From: Halieaceae bacterium
GTDB lineage: Bacteria > Pseudomonadota > Gammaproteobacteria > Pseudomonadales > Halieaceae
Assembly: GCA_902631395.1 (NCBI GenBank)
Contig: CACOYM010000013.1
Span: forward strand, 1 to 64,000
Direction of reading: 5' to 3'
Length of the DNA stretch: 64,000 nucleotides
The notes under the pieces were generated by a model. That model was not told the origin of the DNA. It searched no databases and saw only the letters and a program-made list of their open reading frames with translations. The number at the start of each line of letters is the position of its first letter. The first letter of the stretch is position 1. This document shows, one piece after another, positions 38,900-49,412 of the stretch. The translations under genes and the position numbers were made by a program.

Positions 38900-39835
38900 A
38901 TGTTGTCGGCGAGCCTCACTACTCTCCAGAAACTGATGAGTCTAGACTGGCCCTTAGCCAATGCGAGAGGGAAATATCCGCGAGGTTTAAAGCCACTCGC
39001 ATTTTGCCTGCTACTTTTAATCCTGGCAGGCTGCTCTGCGACGCAGTTCATCTACAATCGTGTCGATATCTTGGTACGTTGGTATCTTGATGACTATGTG
39101 TCGTTGGATCGCGATCAGCAAAAACGGTTTGATGGTCGGCTCAAGACCTTCCTAGAATGGCACCGCAGAGAAGAGCTTCCGGCCTACGTTGTGCTCCTCG
39201 ATGACGCGCTCACTATTCTTGATAACGGCTTACCGCTCTCTGCCACAAGACGCATGGCTAATCGTATTGAGGCGGCCGTTACACGCTTTCAAAACCCTTT
39301 TCTTGAGCTCTTATTAAGTGCCGGCAGGGATTTGCGGCCTGATCAGCGAGCGGAATTTATCCAAAATATGATGGCCAAGCAGGAGGAGTTCGAAGCTGAC
39401 CGGCTGACGCGAAGTGATGATGAGTATCGCGAGGACCTAGAGAAGCTCTTCGATAAACAGCTTAGCCGTTATATTGGCCCGCTCTCTATTGCTCAAACCG
39501 ATCGCATCACGGCGGGTGTCACTGAGATGACGCGTCTTGACCGATTTTGGCTAGAGGATCGCCGTATATGGATAGAAGCCCTGTCCACTATTCTACTGCA
39601 GGCAGACGCTGATTGGCCTGACCAGGTGCGTGCACTGATTGCAGGGCGCGAAGAAGCTTTACTGCCGGCCTACCGGCAAGGGATAGACCACAACGGCGAA
39701 GTTATTTTGCAGCTCTCACGGGACGTGCTGATGTCCCGCGCAGACAAGCAGGATCGCAAGTTACGCGGCAAGCTACAGTCTTTGCGTGATGACCTTGCTA
39801 CGCTGGTGGAACAAAATGGCTCATCACATAAATAG
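38900..39835 (+). CDS. Lipoprotein of the DUF6279 type
   Basis: Predicted outer-membrane or periplasmic lipoprotein of unknown function. A hydrophobic run PLAFCLLLLILAGC ends in a lipobox Cys (residue 45 from the first ATG). The mature part is all-helical and highly charged, beginning SATQFIYNRVDILVRWYLDD with the motif VSLDRDQQKRFDGRLKTFLEWHR, which I recall as the DUF6279 signature. An ATG at 38936 would give a signal of more usual length, so the start is uncertain. Stands alone between leuA and the convergent ilvD. Confidence 0.75.
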   Translation: MLSASLTTLQKLMSLDWPLANARGKYPRGLKPLAFCLLLLILAGCSATQFIYNRVDILVRWYLDDYVSLDRDQQKRFDGRLKTFLEWHRREELPAYVVLLDDALTILDNGLPLSATRRMANRIEAAVTRFQNPFLELLLSAGRDLRPDQRAEFIQNMMAKQEEFEADRLTRSDDEYREDLEKLFDKQLSRYIGPLSIAQTDRITAGVTEMTRLDRFWLEDRRIWIEALSTILLQADADWPDQVRALIAGREEALLPAYRQGIDHNGEVILQLSRDVLMSRADKQDRKLRGKLQSLRDDLATLVEQNGSSHK

Positions 39836-39883
39836 CAGAGGTAGGCATTGACAGCGGACGTGAGTGGGTAGGTGGCTCGGCGA

Positions 39884-41728
39884 TTACGCGTCGATCAATG
39901 AGCGGTCACGGATGGCGCCCTTGTCGGCGCTGGTCACCATGCTGGCGTATACCTTGAGAGCAGTGGACACCTGCCTTGGCCGATCTTCAACTGGTTGCCA
40001 TGCCCGGTCCCGCTGATTCATACCTTCACGCCGCTCAGCCAGTGTTGCCTCGTCGAGCTTCGCATTGATTGTTCTCGACGGGATATCTATTTCGATCAGA
40101 TCACCCTGCTCAATCAATGCAATCGCGCCACCACCAGCAGCCTCCGGAGAGACATGGCCGATGGACAGGCCCGAGGAGCCGCCAGAGAACCGACCATCCG
40201 TTATCAGTGCACAGGTTTTCCCCAGCCCCTTAGATTTTAGGTAGCTGGTTGGGTAAAGCATTTCTTGCATACCCGGTCCGCCGCGAGGTCCCTCGTAACG
40301 GACGATTACAACATCACCTGCTTTGACCCGATCCTCAAGAATGTCGGCGACTGCTGCCTCTTGGCTCTCACAGACGTGCGCTGGTCCGATGAAGTGCAAA
40401 GATCCCTCGTCCACACCTGCTGTTTTCACAACACAGCCCTGCTCAGCGATGTTGCCAAACAAAACCGCCAGCCCCCCTTCTTGAGAATAGGCGTGTGCCA
40501 TTTCCCGAACGCAGCCACCAACTCGGTCAGTGTCGAGGCTCGGCCAACGCAGATTCTGACTGAAAGCCTGCTGAGTCGGAATGCCGGCAGGGCCTGCTGC
40601 ATACCATGTGCAGACCTCTTCCTCCTTGGTTTGCATTATGTCCCAGTGAGCCAGTGCATCCCCTAGGCTAGCACTGTGAACTGTCGGACAGTCGAGATGT
40701 AAAAGGTCTGCCCTAGCGAGCTCACCTAGAATTGCCATCACCCCACCCGCACGGTGCACGTCCTCCATGTGGTACAGCGGTGTGCTGGGCGCGACCTTGC
40801 ACAGCTGAGGGATCTTGCGCGATAGTTTGTCGATCGCTGCCATGTCAAAGTTGACATCGGCTTCTTGTGCCGCCGCCAATAAATGCAGGATGGTGTTGGT
40901 AGAGCCACCCATCGCAATATCTAGGCTCATCGCATTTTCAAAAGCTCGGTAACTAGCAATATTCCGGGGCAGCGCAGTGGAATCATCCTGCTCGTACCAA
41001 CGTCGAGCGAGATCCACAACGAGGCGGCCTGCTCGCAGAAACAACTGCTCTCGATCGGCGTGCGTTGCCAGAAGCGAGCCGTTACCCGGCAGACTGAGGC
41101 CTAGCGCTTCGGTTAGACAGTTCATAGAATTGGCCGTAAACATGCCCGAGCAGGATCCGCACGTGGGGCAAGCAGAACGCTCGTAGACTTCCACCGTAGC
41201 ATCATCAGCGCTTGAGTCCGCGGCGATCACCATCGCGTCGACAAGGTCAAGCTTGTGCTCGGACAGTGCAGTTTTGCCGGCTTCCATAGGTCCGCCCGAT
41301 ACAAATACGACTGGGATATTGAGCCGCATTGCTGCGTTGAGCATGCCGGGCGTGATCTTGTCGCAGTTGGAAATACAAACCATCGCATCAGCGCAGTGTG
41401 CATTCACCATGTATTCCACTGAGTCCGAAATCAGATCTCGCGATGGCAGGCTGTAGAGCATACCGTCATGGCCCATGGCGATGCCATCGTCCACGGCGAT
41501 CGTATTGAATTCCTTGGCGACTCCGCCTGCGGCCTCGATTTCCCTTGCCACAAGCTGGCCGAGATCCTTTAGGTGAACGTGACCTGGCACGAACTGTGTG
41601 AAGGAATTCACGACCGCGATGATGGGCTTTTCAAAATCCTCGTCCTTCATTCCGGTGGCTCGCCACAACGCGCGCGCACCTGCCATATTTCGGCCTGCGG
41701 TAGAGGTGCGGGAACGATATTGCGGCAT
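39884..41728 (-). CDS. ilvD: Dihydroxy-acid dehydratase
   Basis: Fe-S enzyme of valine and isoleucine synthesis. The 614-aa product has [53 protein letters not shown] (cluster cysteines) and [20 protein letters not shown]. Length equals E. coli IlvD (616 aa). A strong ribosome-binding site (AGGAG) precedes the ATG. Faces leuA and is near ilvE, so the branched-chain genes are clustered but in separate transcripts. Confidence 0.98.
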   Translation of the reverse strand: MPQYRSRTSTAGRNMAGARALWRATGMKDEDFEKPIIAVVNSFTQFVPGHVHLKDLGQLVAREIEAAGGVAKEFNTIAVDDGIAMGHDGMLYSLPSRDLISDSVEYMVNAHCADAMVCISNCDKITPGMLNAAMRLNIPVVFVSGGPMEAGKTALSEHKLDLVDAMVIAADSSADDATVEVYERSACPTCGSCSGMFTANSMNCLTEALGLSLPGNGSLLATHADREQLFLRAGRLVVDLARRWYEQDDSTALPRNIASYRAFENAMSLDIAMGGSTNTILHLLAAAQEADVNFDMAAIDKLSRKIPQLCKVAPSTPLYHMEDVHRAGGVMAILGELARADLLHLDCPTVHSASLGDALAHWDIMQTKEEEVCTWYAAGPAGIPTQQAFSQNLRWPSLDTDRVGGCVREMAHAYSQEGGLAVLFGNIAEQGCVVKTAGVDEGSLHFIGPAHVCESQEAAVADILEDRVKAGDVVIVRYEGPRGGPGMQEMLYPTSYLKSKGLGKTCALITDGRFSGGSSGLSIGHVSPEAAGGGAIALIEQGDLIEIDIPSRTINAKLDEATLAERREGMNQRDRAWQPVEDRPRQVSTALKVYASMVTSADKGAIRDRSLIDA

Positions 41729-41787
41729 CGAACTCTCCTGGGGTTTAGGTTGGGAGCGGTTAGCTTAACACTGGCAAGCTAGCTGGG

Positions 41788-43086
41788 TTAAACGGCGCGC
41801 TTCAATATTGCGGAATTACGCTGCCAGTTATATAGCTGTTGTTTCGCAATGGGGAGCAGCTTTGGCGCAGCGAGCTCAAAGCCTTGTTCCAGAAACCAGT
41901 GAGTGCTTTGCGTTGTGAGCACAAAAACCTCAGTTAAAGAGAGCCGAGAAGCTTTGAGGATCAGCTCGTTAAGCAATTGTTTTGCTCGGCCCGCCCCACG
42001 GTAATCGGGATGAGTTGCGACGCAAGCGATTTCACCAGCACCGGTTTCGGCGAAGGGGTACAGGGCTGCACAGGCTATGACACGCCCGTCCCGCTCAAGG
42101 ATGGAGAAGTGATGGATCTCTTCTTCAAGACGCTCTCGAGATCGTTTGACTAAAGCACCGCTCTCCTCCAGTGGGCGGATCAATTCCATAATGCTGGCAA
42201 TGTCGTCAATCTCTGCCCCCCGGGCTTGTTCATACGGGTCCTGTGCGATCAACGTTCCTGCGCCATCATGGGTAAAGAGCTCCTCGAGTAGTGCACCCTT
42301 GCGATGAAAGGTTAGCAGATGGCCACGGGTGACGCCTTGTGAGCAGGCTCGGCAAGCGGCATCTCGAAGTCGCCGCTGCTCCTCATCCAGAACGGAAAGA
42401 TTTTTCGCCGACGCAATCGTGCACTGCCTTATCAGGTTGCCGTCTTCGTCCTCCAGTCCCGCATGTCGATCTAAGAAAATCAGTTTGTCGGCGCCGATCG
42501 CTACTGCGACGGCTTCGGCTGTATCGCTTGCACTGACGCTTAGTAGTTCCCCGGCGGGTGAATATCCGAGCGGAGATATTAGCGCGACAGCATCGTTATC
42601 CAAAATTGCTTGCACGCCCTTCACATCAATTCGCCGCACAGTTCCGCTGTGCAGATAGTGGACGCCCTTGCGAATGCCGATTGGCCTCGCCGTGACGAAA
42701 TTTCCTGCCATCACACGAATTTGTGCGGCTTTGAGGGGAGTATTTGGCAGGCCCATGGAGAGTAATCGCTCTATCTGAACCTGCTGTTTGGCGGCGGCAT
42801 CGCAGGCAGCGGCCAAGGTGAGGTCGTCGGTGACACGAATACCCTCTTTGAGTACGACGGGGTGATCTTTAGGCAGCGCTGAATCTATCGCTTCCCGCGT
42901 CGCATGAACCAATACCAAGTGGACGCCCAGAAAATGCAGTAACGCCATATCGTGCAACAAAGTCATCAGGTTGGGTGATTCGAGCGCACCATTTCCCAGA
43001 TACACCACGAAGATTCGCCCGCGGTGTGCCTTAATATAGGGGCCTGTGTGGCGAAACCAGTTGATGTGATTTTCTGTGTCCATCAT
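41788..43086 (-). CDS. argA: Amino-acid N-acetyltransferase (N-acetylglutamate synthase)
   Basis: First enzyme of arginine synthesis. It has an N-terminal amino-acid-kinase-like domain (about 15-290, RIFVVYLGNGALESPNLMTL, RRIDVKGVQAILDNDAVALI) that binds the inhibitor arginine and a C-terminal GNAT domain with CVATHPDYRGAGRAKQLLNE. The frame opens at 43164, but the double ATG at 43083-43086 gives 432-433 aa, close to E. coli ArgA (443), and drops an arginine-rich tail unlike the family. No good ribosome-binding site is seen. Confidence 0.94.
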   Translation of the reverse strand: MMDTENHINWFRHTGPYIKAHRGRIFVVYLGNGALESPNLMTLLHDMALLHFLGVHLVLVHATREAIDSALPKDHPVVLKEGIRVTDDLTLAAACDAAAKQQVQIERLLSMGLPNTPLKAAQIRVMAGNFVTARPIGIRKGVHYLHSGTVRRIDVKGVQAILDNDAVALISPLGYSPAGELLSVSASDTAEAVAVAIGADKLIFLDRHAGLEDEDGNLIRQCTIASAKNLSVLDEEQRRLRDAACRACSQGVTRGHLLTFHRKGALLEELFTHDGAGTLIAQDPYEQARGAEIDDIASIMELIRPLEESGALVKRSRERLEEEIHHFSILERDGRVIACAALYPFAETGAGEIACVATHPDYRGAGRAKQLLNELILKASRLSLTEVFVLTTQSTHWFLEQGFELAAPKLLPIAKQQLYNWQRNSAILKRAV

Positions 43087-43845
43087 TTTGTGTTTATGAG
43101 ATTCAGTTAACCTGCAGTGACGTTTTACCGATTTAACGAGGCGGCATGCTACCCGAGTCGCCACACCCTAAGAAAGGGAAAAAAATCGCGCTACTTCGGC
43201 CGGTCACCAACGATTGACAGGTAGGGGCAACAGTGCCGACACGCTTCTCGCATCGCCCAAAGAGTCATGATCGATAAACGCTGACATCTTCTGGCATGCC
43301 CAGCCAATGGCTGTCGATCCTTAATTGCAGCGGTCGCTGACCTGCATTGCGACTGGATGTCCTGATGAAGACCCCCGATGCAGACAGTCTCGAATTGGCG
43401 GTTCTAGGTATGAGCGCAAAACCCAATCGGCCGTAATGCAACGCTGTACGGTTTAATCTGAAGCGCGACTCTGGCGGTATTGTGGATAGCGAGCTTGTCG
43501 TGCAATTTTGGGTTACGGTTCACGCAAGAGGCAACGATGACCTGACAGGGCTACCTGAAGTGGCGCGGCTATTGGAAGCTCTTGGCAGTTAACGTTATTT
43601 TTTGTTAGACCGGAACGCGAGTTGTGTAGAGTGCATAGCTACAGTATCGGGGCGCTATCCCATTTTTGGCGTTGTAAGGGCGTCCACCCAAAGTGGTAAT
43701 CAAGTAATTTCAGGATTTGTATAAGCATGTTCGGTGCCTCACGGAATCATTATTACCGGGGCCACAGTCGGGTTAGAATTTGGCCGCTGCGCGGAACGCG
43801 TTGGTGCCTCGACGCGAGCGACGGTAAAAAAACAGAGGAAGCGAT
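43087..43845. other. Gene-poor spacer between argA and ilvE, possibly decayed coding DNA
   Basis: About 760 bp without a gene I can support. On the minus strand about 43270-43510 is open for some 80 codons without a start codon. On the plus strand a frame with one stop (TAA near 43435) reads LELAVLGMSAKPNRP, then continues ...VVQFWVTVHARGNDDLTGLP... to a stop near 43592. Neither matches a family I know. Part of it may be a broken gene. The last 110 bp lead into ilvE. Confidence 0.4.
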
Positions 43846-44772
43846 ATGGATCTCTCACAACTTTCAGGCCACATCTGGCTAGATGGCGAGATGGTGCCCT
43901 GGCAAGATGCACGCGTGCATGTGCTGACACATACCTTCCACTACGGCCTAGGCTGCTTTGAGGGAGTGCGTGCTTATAAAACCCCTGAAGGCCCGGCAAT
44001 CTTCCGATTGAGCGAGCACACCGACCGCTTGTTCCGCTCTGCGCACATTCTGCGGATGGATATGCCCTTTGATAAGCAGACGCTGAACGAGGCGCAGCTT
44101 GACGTAGTCAGGGCAAATGGTCTTGATGAAGCCTATATTCGACCCATGTGTTTTCTTGGGTCCGAGGGCATGGGACTCCGCGCTGACAACCTAAAGTCAC
44201 ATGTCATGGTGGCTTCTTGGGCATGGCCTTCCTATATGGATCCCGAGGCGAGGGATCGTGGCATTCGCATAGCTACTTCCAGCTTCACCCGTCACCACGT
44301 TAACATCACGATGTGCAAAGCCAAGGCCAATGGGAATTACATAAACTCGATACTGGCGCTTCGCGAGGCAACAGAGGCTGGCTTTGAGGAAGCCTTGTTG
44401 CTCGATAACGAGGGCTACGTGGCAGAAGGCAGCGGGGAAAATTTCTTCCTTGTCCGAGACGGTGTGCTTTACACGCCAGAGCTGACCTCATGTCTTGAGG
44501 GCATTACCCGAGACAGCATATTGCGCATCGCAGCGGATCAGGGCCTAACCGTGAAGGAGAAGCGCATTACCCGAGATGAAGTTTATATCGCAGATGAGGC
44601 GTTTTTTACGGGCACCGCGGCGGAGGTCGTCCCGATCCGGGAGCTCGATAACAGAGCGATTGGCAGCGGCGCGCGGGGCCCGGTCACGAAAAAACTGCAA
44701 AGCATCTATTTTGAGGCCGTGCGGGGCAGGCATGCTGATTACGCCGAGTGGTTGGCACTGGTATCGGATTAA
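43846..44772 (+). CDS. ilvE: Branched-chain amino-acid aminotransferase
   Basis: PLP enzyme (fold type IV) for the last step of Leu, Ile and Val synthesis. The 308-aa protein has HTFHYGLGCFEGVRAY, the PLP lysine Lys160 in CKAKANGNYINS, EGSGENFFLV and CLEGITRDSILRIA, plus the phosphate-binding FFTGTAAEVVPI. Length matches E. coli IlvE (309 aa). Strong ribosome-binding site AGAGGAAG. Confidence 0.97.
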   Translation: MDLSQLSGHIWLDGEMVPWQDARVHVLTHTFHYGLGCFEGVRAYKTPEGPAIFRLSEHTDRLFRSAHILRMDMPFDKQTLNEAQLDVVRANGLDEAYIRPMCFLGSEGMGLRADNLKSHVMVASWAWPSYMDPEARDRGIRIATSSFTRHHVNITMCKAKANGNYINSILALREATEAGFEEALLLDNEGYVAEGSGENFFLVRDGVLYTPELTSCLEGITRDSILRIAADQGLTVKEKRITRDEVYIADEAFFTGTAAEVVPIRELDNRAIGSGARGPVTKKLQSIYFEAVRGRHADYAEWLALVSD

Positions 44773-44955
44773 TATCCTGCTTGCGATGGGCGTCATTTCA
44801 CTCGCTTCGTCGGTTGCGAGAGTGGTCTAGGTTGTTTTGGTTGCGGCGGTAGAAGCTCTATCAGTGCCGTTGGCCTTCTTCATTTGGCTATGAAGGAAAA
44901 GCCATTTTAACCGCAGCTTCAACAATGACCTCGGAGCGAACCTGAGGAGCATCAC

Positions 44956-45762
44956 ATGGAAACTCTCTCCAGAGGTATTAAGTATCGGCACTGGCCAGTT
45001 GAAAACCCGAAAGCATGCGTGCTTCTTGTCCACGGTCTGGCTGAACATTCTGGTCGTTATGAGCATGTGGCGGCGCGATTCAATGCGCGTGGTGTCGCTA
45101 TAGTAGGCCCGGATCACATCGGCCATGGCGCTTCGCCTGGATTGCGTTGTCACCTCGATCGTTTCGATGAGTATATAGCGCCGCTGACTTCGCTGAGAGC
45201 ATATATCGCCGATTGGTACCCCGAGACACCGGTGTTCTTGCTGGGACACAGCATGGGCGGATTGATCGCCGTCCACGTACTACTGGAAGCTCAGGATGAT
45301 TATCGGGGCGCCATGTTTTCGGGACCTGCGTTTATGACGGACAGTACAGTACCCTCCATGACCATTTGGATAGCCCGGTTGCTACGGCGCCTGTTTCCCA
45401 AGATGGGCATGCTGACGCTCAATGCACAGGAAGTCAGTAGAGATCCGGCAGTGGTCGCTGATTACATTGCTGATCCATTGGTATTTGGCGGGAAAATTAC
45501 GGCTTCGCTTGGGCTCGAGATATTGGATGCGATGAAGCTCGCCATCCGGAGAGCGGGGGAACTGACATTGCCCGTTTATATTGCCCATGGTGATGCCGAT
45601 GTTATGGCGGCGCCAGAGGGGTCCAAGACGTTTTATGAGGGCCTCTCCTCAGCGGACAAAACACTCGACTTCTGGGCGAGCCTCTACCATGAAATTTTCC
45701 GTGAGCCAGAAGCAGAAGAGGTCATCGCTCGTTACGTATCGTGGCTAGAGGCGCATTTGTGA
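44956..45762 (+). CDS. Alpha/beta hydrolase, monoacylglycerol lipase-like
   Basis: 268-aa serine hydrolase with a full triad: Ser99 in GHSMGG, Asp215 in HGDADVM and His245 in YHEIF; LLVHGLAEHSGRY holds the oxyanion HG. These motifs are those of monoglyceride lipases and lysophospholipases (hydrolase_4 family). No signal peptide. Ribosome-binding site GAGGAG. Its stop overlaps the GTG start of rfbD by 4 bp (GTGA), so it is translated together with dTDP-rhamnose genes, which is unusual; the true substrate is unknown. Confidence 0.85.
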   Translation: METLSRGIKYRHWPVENPKACVLLVHGLAEHSGRYEHVAARFNARGVAIVGPDHIGHGASPGLRCHLDRFDEYIAPLTSLRAYIADWYPETPVFLLGHSMGGLIAVHVLLEAQDDYRGAMFSGPAFMTDSTVPSMTIWIARLLRRLFPKMGMLTLNAQEVSRDPAVVADYIADPLVFGGKITASLGLEILDAMKLAIRRAGELTLPVYIAHGDADVMAAPEGSKTFYEGLSSADKTLDFWASLYHEIFREPEAEEVIARYVSWLEAHL

Positions 45763-46649
45763 GTGACATTCGTGCGCTAGTCCTCGGTGCTGGCGGACAG
45801 CTCGGCCAAACATGCATGGCCGTCTCGCCCCCAAATGTGAGCGCTATCGGATTGGCGCGGTCAGAGTGTGACATTACAGACCCTGTAGCACTGAAGCAGG
45901 CAGTGTCCGACTTACGCCCACAGGTGGTGATCAATTCCGCCGCGTATACTGCTGTGGACCAAGCCGAGGAAGAAGCTGATGCGGCGCGCGCGGCTAACGC
46001 TGATGCACCGGCGCTGATCGCCGATTTGTGCGCGCAGTATCAGTCGCGCCTCATTCACCTTTCTACGGATTTCGTTTTTGACGGAAGAGGCCACAAGCCT
46101 TACCTCCCGGAGGCGCAGCCGGCGCCGCTCGGTGTTTATGGTCATACAAAGTGGCAGGGTGAGCAGGCTGTTCTCGAGCGCGGCGCTCACGGTGTCGTAT
46201 TAAGGACAAGTTGGGTTTACGCGTCTGGCGGTCGCAATTTCGTATCAACGATGCTACGTCTTATGCGTGCTCGTGGCGAGGTAAAGGTCGTCAGTGACCA
46301 GATTGGTTGCCCTACCTCGACGCGAGGTCTTGCCGAGATCTGTTGGGCGCTTGCCCTAAATCAAGGTGCTGCCGGTGTATTTCACTGGTCTGATGCGGGT
46401 GCTATCAGCTGGTTTGATTTCGCCTGTGCCATTCGCGATGAGGCGTTAAAGCTTGGTTTACTCTCGGAGCCAGTGGTTGTCGAGCCGATCACCAGCGAAG
46501 CGTTTCCGACAAAAGCGCAGCGGCCGGCATATAGCGTGCTGGATGCCAGTGCAACCTGTTTGAAGCTGGGCGTGTCACAGCAACCCTGGCGCGACGCACT
46601 CCGCGACATGCTACGGTCACTGCAATCAGATCAGGAGCAGACCGTATGA
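45759..46649 (+). CDS. rfbD: dTDP-4-dehydrorhamnose reductase
   Basis: Last step to dTDP-L-rhamnose. SDR-type protein of 296 aa with the Rossmann motif LVLGAGGQLGQT, NSAAYTAVDQAEEE, STDFVFDG and the active site GVYGHTKWQGEQ (Tyr/Lys), then RTSWVYASGGRNFV. The GTG at 45759 is chosen because it overlaps the hydrolase stop (GTGA) and sits at the family start; the frame is open 6 codons more. Overlaps rfbB by 4 bp. Confidence 0.94.
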   Translation: MSDIRALVLGAGGQLGQTCMAVSPPNVSAIGLARSECDITDPVALKQAVSDLRPQVVINSAAYTAVDQAEEEADAARAANADAPALIADLCAQYQSRLIHLSTDFVFDGRGHKPYLPEAQPAPLGVYGHTKWQGEQAVLERGAHGVVLRTSWVYASGGRNFVSTMLRLMRARGEVKVVSDQIGCPTSTRGLAEICWALALNQGAAGVFHWSDAGAISWFDFACAIRDEALKLGLLSEPVVVEPITSEAFPTKAQRPAYSVLDASATCLKLGVSQQPWRDALRDMLRSLQSDQEQTV

Positions 46650-47722
46650 CCCGATCTCTAATGATCACCGGTGGAGCAGGTTTTATTGGTGTGAACTTCG
46701 TATACCACTGGGCCAATCGCCATCCTGAAGATCGCATCGTAGTGCTGGATGCTCTGACTTACGCAGGCAATCGCGCCAGCCTGACGCCACTCGAGCAAAG
46801 TGGGCGCATTGCGTTTGTCGCCGGAGATATCTGCGATGCAGCACTGGTTGCGAAAGTCATGGCTGACCACGCGGTGGACACCATTGTGCATTTTGCAGCG
46901 GAGAGCCATGTGGACCGTTCAATTACGGGGCCCGATGCCTTTATCCGCACCAACATTGAAGGCACTCATAGCTTGCTAGCGGCTGCCCGGCAGGCTTGGT
47001 TGACTGGCGCTGGCCGTGACCACCGCTTTCACCATGTCTCGACTGACGAGGTATACGGTTCACTGGATCTCGGCGACTCCGCCTTTTCCGAAATGACACG
47101 TTATGAGCCGAACTCTCCTTACTCAGCGAGTAAGGCCGCGAGTGATCATTTGGTGCGCGCTTATCAGCATACCTACGGTCTCCAGGTCACGATCAGCAAT
47201 TGCTCCAATAACTATGGCCCCTACCATTTCCCGGAGAAGTTGATCCCGCTCTGTCTCACGCGGATTTTGGACGGCGGTGCGATTCCCGTATACGGCGACG
47301 GCAGCAACATTCGTGACTGGCTGTACGTTGAGGATCACGCGCGAGGCATCGCCAGTATCTTGGAGTCAGGGACGCCGGGTGAGGTTTATAACATTGGCGG
47401 CCATAATGAGTGGGCGAATCTCGATATCGTCAATCTCTTGTGCCGCGTCATGGATGATCGCTTCACGCAGACGCCGGAATTGACCGCCCGTTTTCCCAAC
47501 GCCCCTCAGGCTAGTGGCAACCGCAGTGAATCACTCGTTCAATTTGTCACCGACCGGGCCGGACACGACTGGCGATACGCCATTGATGCATCGAAGATCG
47601 AGCAGGAACTCGGTTTTGTGCCTGACGAAACCTTTGGGACCGGGCTCGCTAAGACGGTGGACTGGTATTTGGCCAACGAGGCATGGTGGCGGCCGCTGCT
47701 TGAGCGGGCGGCAGCCCGTTGA
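46646..47722 (+). CDS. rfbB: dTDP-glucose 4,6-dehydratase
   Basis: Second step to dTDP-L-rhamnose, NAD-dependent extended SDR. The 358-aa product shows MITGGAGFIGVNFVYHW (NAD site), FAAESHVDRSI, VSTDEVYGSL, SPYSASKAASDHLVRAY (catalytic Tyr and Lys) and NCSNNYGPYHFPEKLIP. Length fits (E. coli 361). ATGA overlap with rfbD. Convergent with rfbC, 35 bp away. Confidence 0.97.
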   Translation: MTRSLMITGGAGFIGVNFVYHWANRHPEDRIVVLDALTYAGNRASLTPLEQSGRIAFVAGDICDAALVAKVMADHAVDTIVHFAAESHVDRSITGPDAFIRTNIEGTHSLLAAARQAWLTGAGRDHRFHHVSTDEVYGSLDLGDSAFSEMTRYEPNSPYSASKAASDHLVRAYQHTYGLQVTISNCSNNYGPYHFPEKLIPLCLTRILDGGAIPVYGDGSNIRDWLYVEDHARGIASILESGTPGEVYNIGGHNEWANLDIVNLLCRVMDDRFTQTPELTARFPNAPQASGNRSESLVQFVTDRAGHDWRYAIDASKIEQELGFVPDETFGTGLAKTVDWYLANEAWWRPLLERAAAR

Positions 47723-47757
47723 GGGTAACGCAAGCGGCGAGAGCGATTGAGCGCTTC

Positions 47758-48315
47758 TTATACCAGCCCGGTATACAGCGGGCAGTTTTCCCACGATACG
47801 CCGGCTTGGTCTTTGGCTGAAAGCCGGGGTGTGGTGCCGTCTGGGATCGGCCATTGCACACCAATGGTCGGGTCGTCCCAGGCCAGCGACAGTTCGCTCT
47901 CTGGATGGTAGTAGTCGGTGCACTTATAAAGGAAGTCTGCAAACTCAGTCAGCACAAAGAAGCCGTGTGCGCAGCCTTGGGGCACCCACAGCTGCTCCTG
48001 TCCTTTGGCCGTCAAAGTGACGCCGTACCATTGGCCACAGCTGGGTGAGTCTGCCCGGCAGTCAACCACCACATCAAACACCGCACCTGAGGTCACGCGG
48101 ACCAGCTTCCCCTGTGGTTGCTCGGTTTGTAGGTGCAGTCCGCGGAGAATGCCACGGGCTGAGCGGCTATGATTGTCCTGGACAAACGGGAGCGTGATGC
48201 CAATGTCGGCGTAGCGTTCCGAGTGCCAGGTTTCTAGAAAAAAACCGCGCTCGTCGCTGTGGACTGCAGGCGAAATAAGCTTCACGCCCGACAGAGGTGT
48301 GCCCTCAGCCCTCAT
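47758..48315 (-). CDS. rfbC: dTDP-4-dehydrorhamnose 3,5-epimerase
   Basis: Third step to dTDP-L-rhamnose; cupin fold. It contains [29 protein letters not shown] (catalytic His), [21 protein letters not shown] and [12 protein letters not shown] (Tyr). The ATG at 48315 gives 185 aa, the usual size, and overlaps the rfbA stop by 11 bp; an open frame to 48369 lies inside rfbA and is ignored. Completes the pathway with rfbA, rfbB and rfbD. Confidence 0.95.
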   Translation of the reverse strand: MRAEGTPLSGVKLISPAVHSDERGFFLETWHSERYADIGITLPFVQDNHSRSARGILRGLHLQTEQPQGKLVRVTSGAVFDVVVDCRADSPSCGQWYGVTLTAKGQEQLWVPQGCAHGFFVLTEFADFLYKCTDYYHPESELSLAWDDPTIGVQWPIPDGTTPRLSAKDQAGVSWENCPLYTGLV

Positions 48316-49213
48316 CAAAAACCGGACCGTCGTTGCTGACGATGGTTTCCAAATAGGCGCCGTAACCACTTTTCACGAGTGGCACTGCTAAAGTCAGTAC
48401 CTGTTCCGCGTCGATGTAGCCAAGGCGATACGCGATCTCTTCCAGACAAGCGACTTTGAGTCCTTGTCGTTCTTCAATAACGCGAATGTAGTTCCCTGCA
48501 TCGAGTAAGGATTGGTGGGTTCCGGTATCTAGCCATGCCGTGCCCTGCCCCATGACCTCGACCTGTAGCGTACCGCACTTCAGATAGTGACGGTTGACGT
48601 CGGTGATTTCGAGCTCGCCGCGGGAAGAGGGAGAGATACTCTTAGTGACTGAAATAACGTCATTGTTATAAAAGTAAAGGCCGGTTACGGCGTAATTTGA
48701 TCGCGGTTGCTTGGGTTTTTCTTCGATTCCGATTGCCACACCATCGTCGCTAAACTCGACTACACCGTAGCGTTCCGGATCCTGAACGTAGTACGCAAAT
48801 ACTGACGCGCCATCGGTGCGTTGCGCTGCTCGGCGAAGCTTCTTCGTGAGCCCGGCGCCGTAGAAAATGTTGTCGCCCAGCACCAGGCAAACGGGGCTTT
48901 TGCCTATGAAGTCCTCGCCTAGCAAGAAAGCCTGAGCGAGGCCATCAGGGCTGTGTTGAATCGTGTACTGGATCTGAATTCCCCACTGATTCCCATCTCC
49001 CAAAAGGTCGGCGTAGGCAATCTGGTCCCGCGGTGTGGTGATAATCAAGATGTCTGTTATGCCCGATTGCATCAGCGTGGCGAGGGGGTAATAGATCATA
49101 GGTTTGTCATAGACCGGCATAAGTTGCTTACTGACAGTCGTAGTGAGCGGATACAGGCGTGTTCCAGACCCGCCAGCGAGGATGATGCCTTTAAATGCTG
49201 TTTGTTCTGTCAT
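48305..49213 (-). CDS. rfbA: Glucose-1-phosphate thymidylyltransferase
   Basis: First step to dTDP-L-rhamnose: Glc-1-P plus dTTP. The 302-aa nucleotidyltransferase has [20 protein letters not shown] (signature), [41 protein letters not shown] and [20 protein letters not shown]. Length fits RmlA (about 293). Transcribed away from the glycosyltransferase cassette to its right. Confidence 0.97.
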   Translation of the reverse strand: MTEQTAFKGIILAGGSGTRLYPLTTTVSKQLMPVYDKPMIYYPLATLMQSGITDILIITTPRDQIAYADLLGDGNQWGIQIQYTIQHSPDGLAQAFLLGEDFIGKSPVCLVLGDNIFYGAGLTKKLRRAAQRTDGASVFAYYVQDPERYGVVEFSDDGVAIGIEEKPKQPRSNYAVTGLYFYNNDVISVTKSISPSSRGELEITDVNRHYLKCGTLQVEVMGQGTAWLDTGTHQSLLDAGNYIRVIEERQGLKVACLEEIAYRLGYIDAEQVLTLAVPLVKSGYGAYLETIVSNDGPVFDEG

Positions 49214-49412
49214 AGCTCAGGATCGGCTCAAGGGGCGGTGAGTTTACAGCCCGTTGGCAGAGTTGGCGAGGCACCGCTAGACTGAGCGTAACTGTACTTT
49301 GCCGTGTGGCGCCATTATTGTGACACGGCGACTGCCATTACATTTTTCCCGCCTGGAGCGCCCTATCAACGCACCCTTGCATACGTCTGAGATCAGCTCA
49401 GCCAGCGCAGAT

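Noticed and set aside
43734-43961. Frame across the ilvE start in another phase
   Set aside because: Shadow of ilvE, whose own start has a strong ribosome-binding site.
49299-49412. Longer N-terminus of the GT4 protein from TTG at 49299
   Set aside because: The extension is not like GT4 proteins and the ATG at 49413 fits the conserved start.
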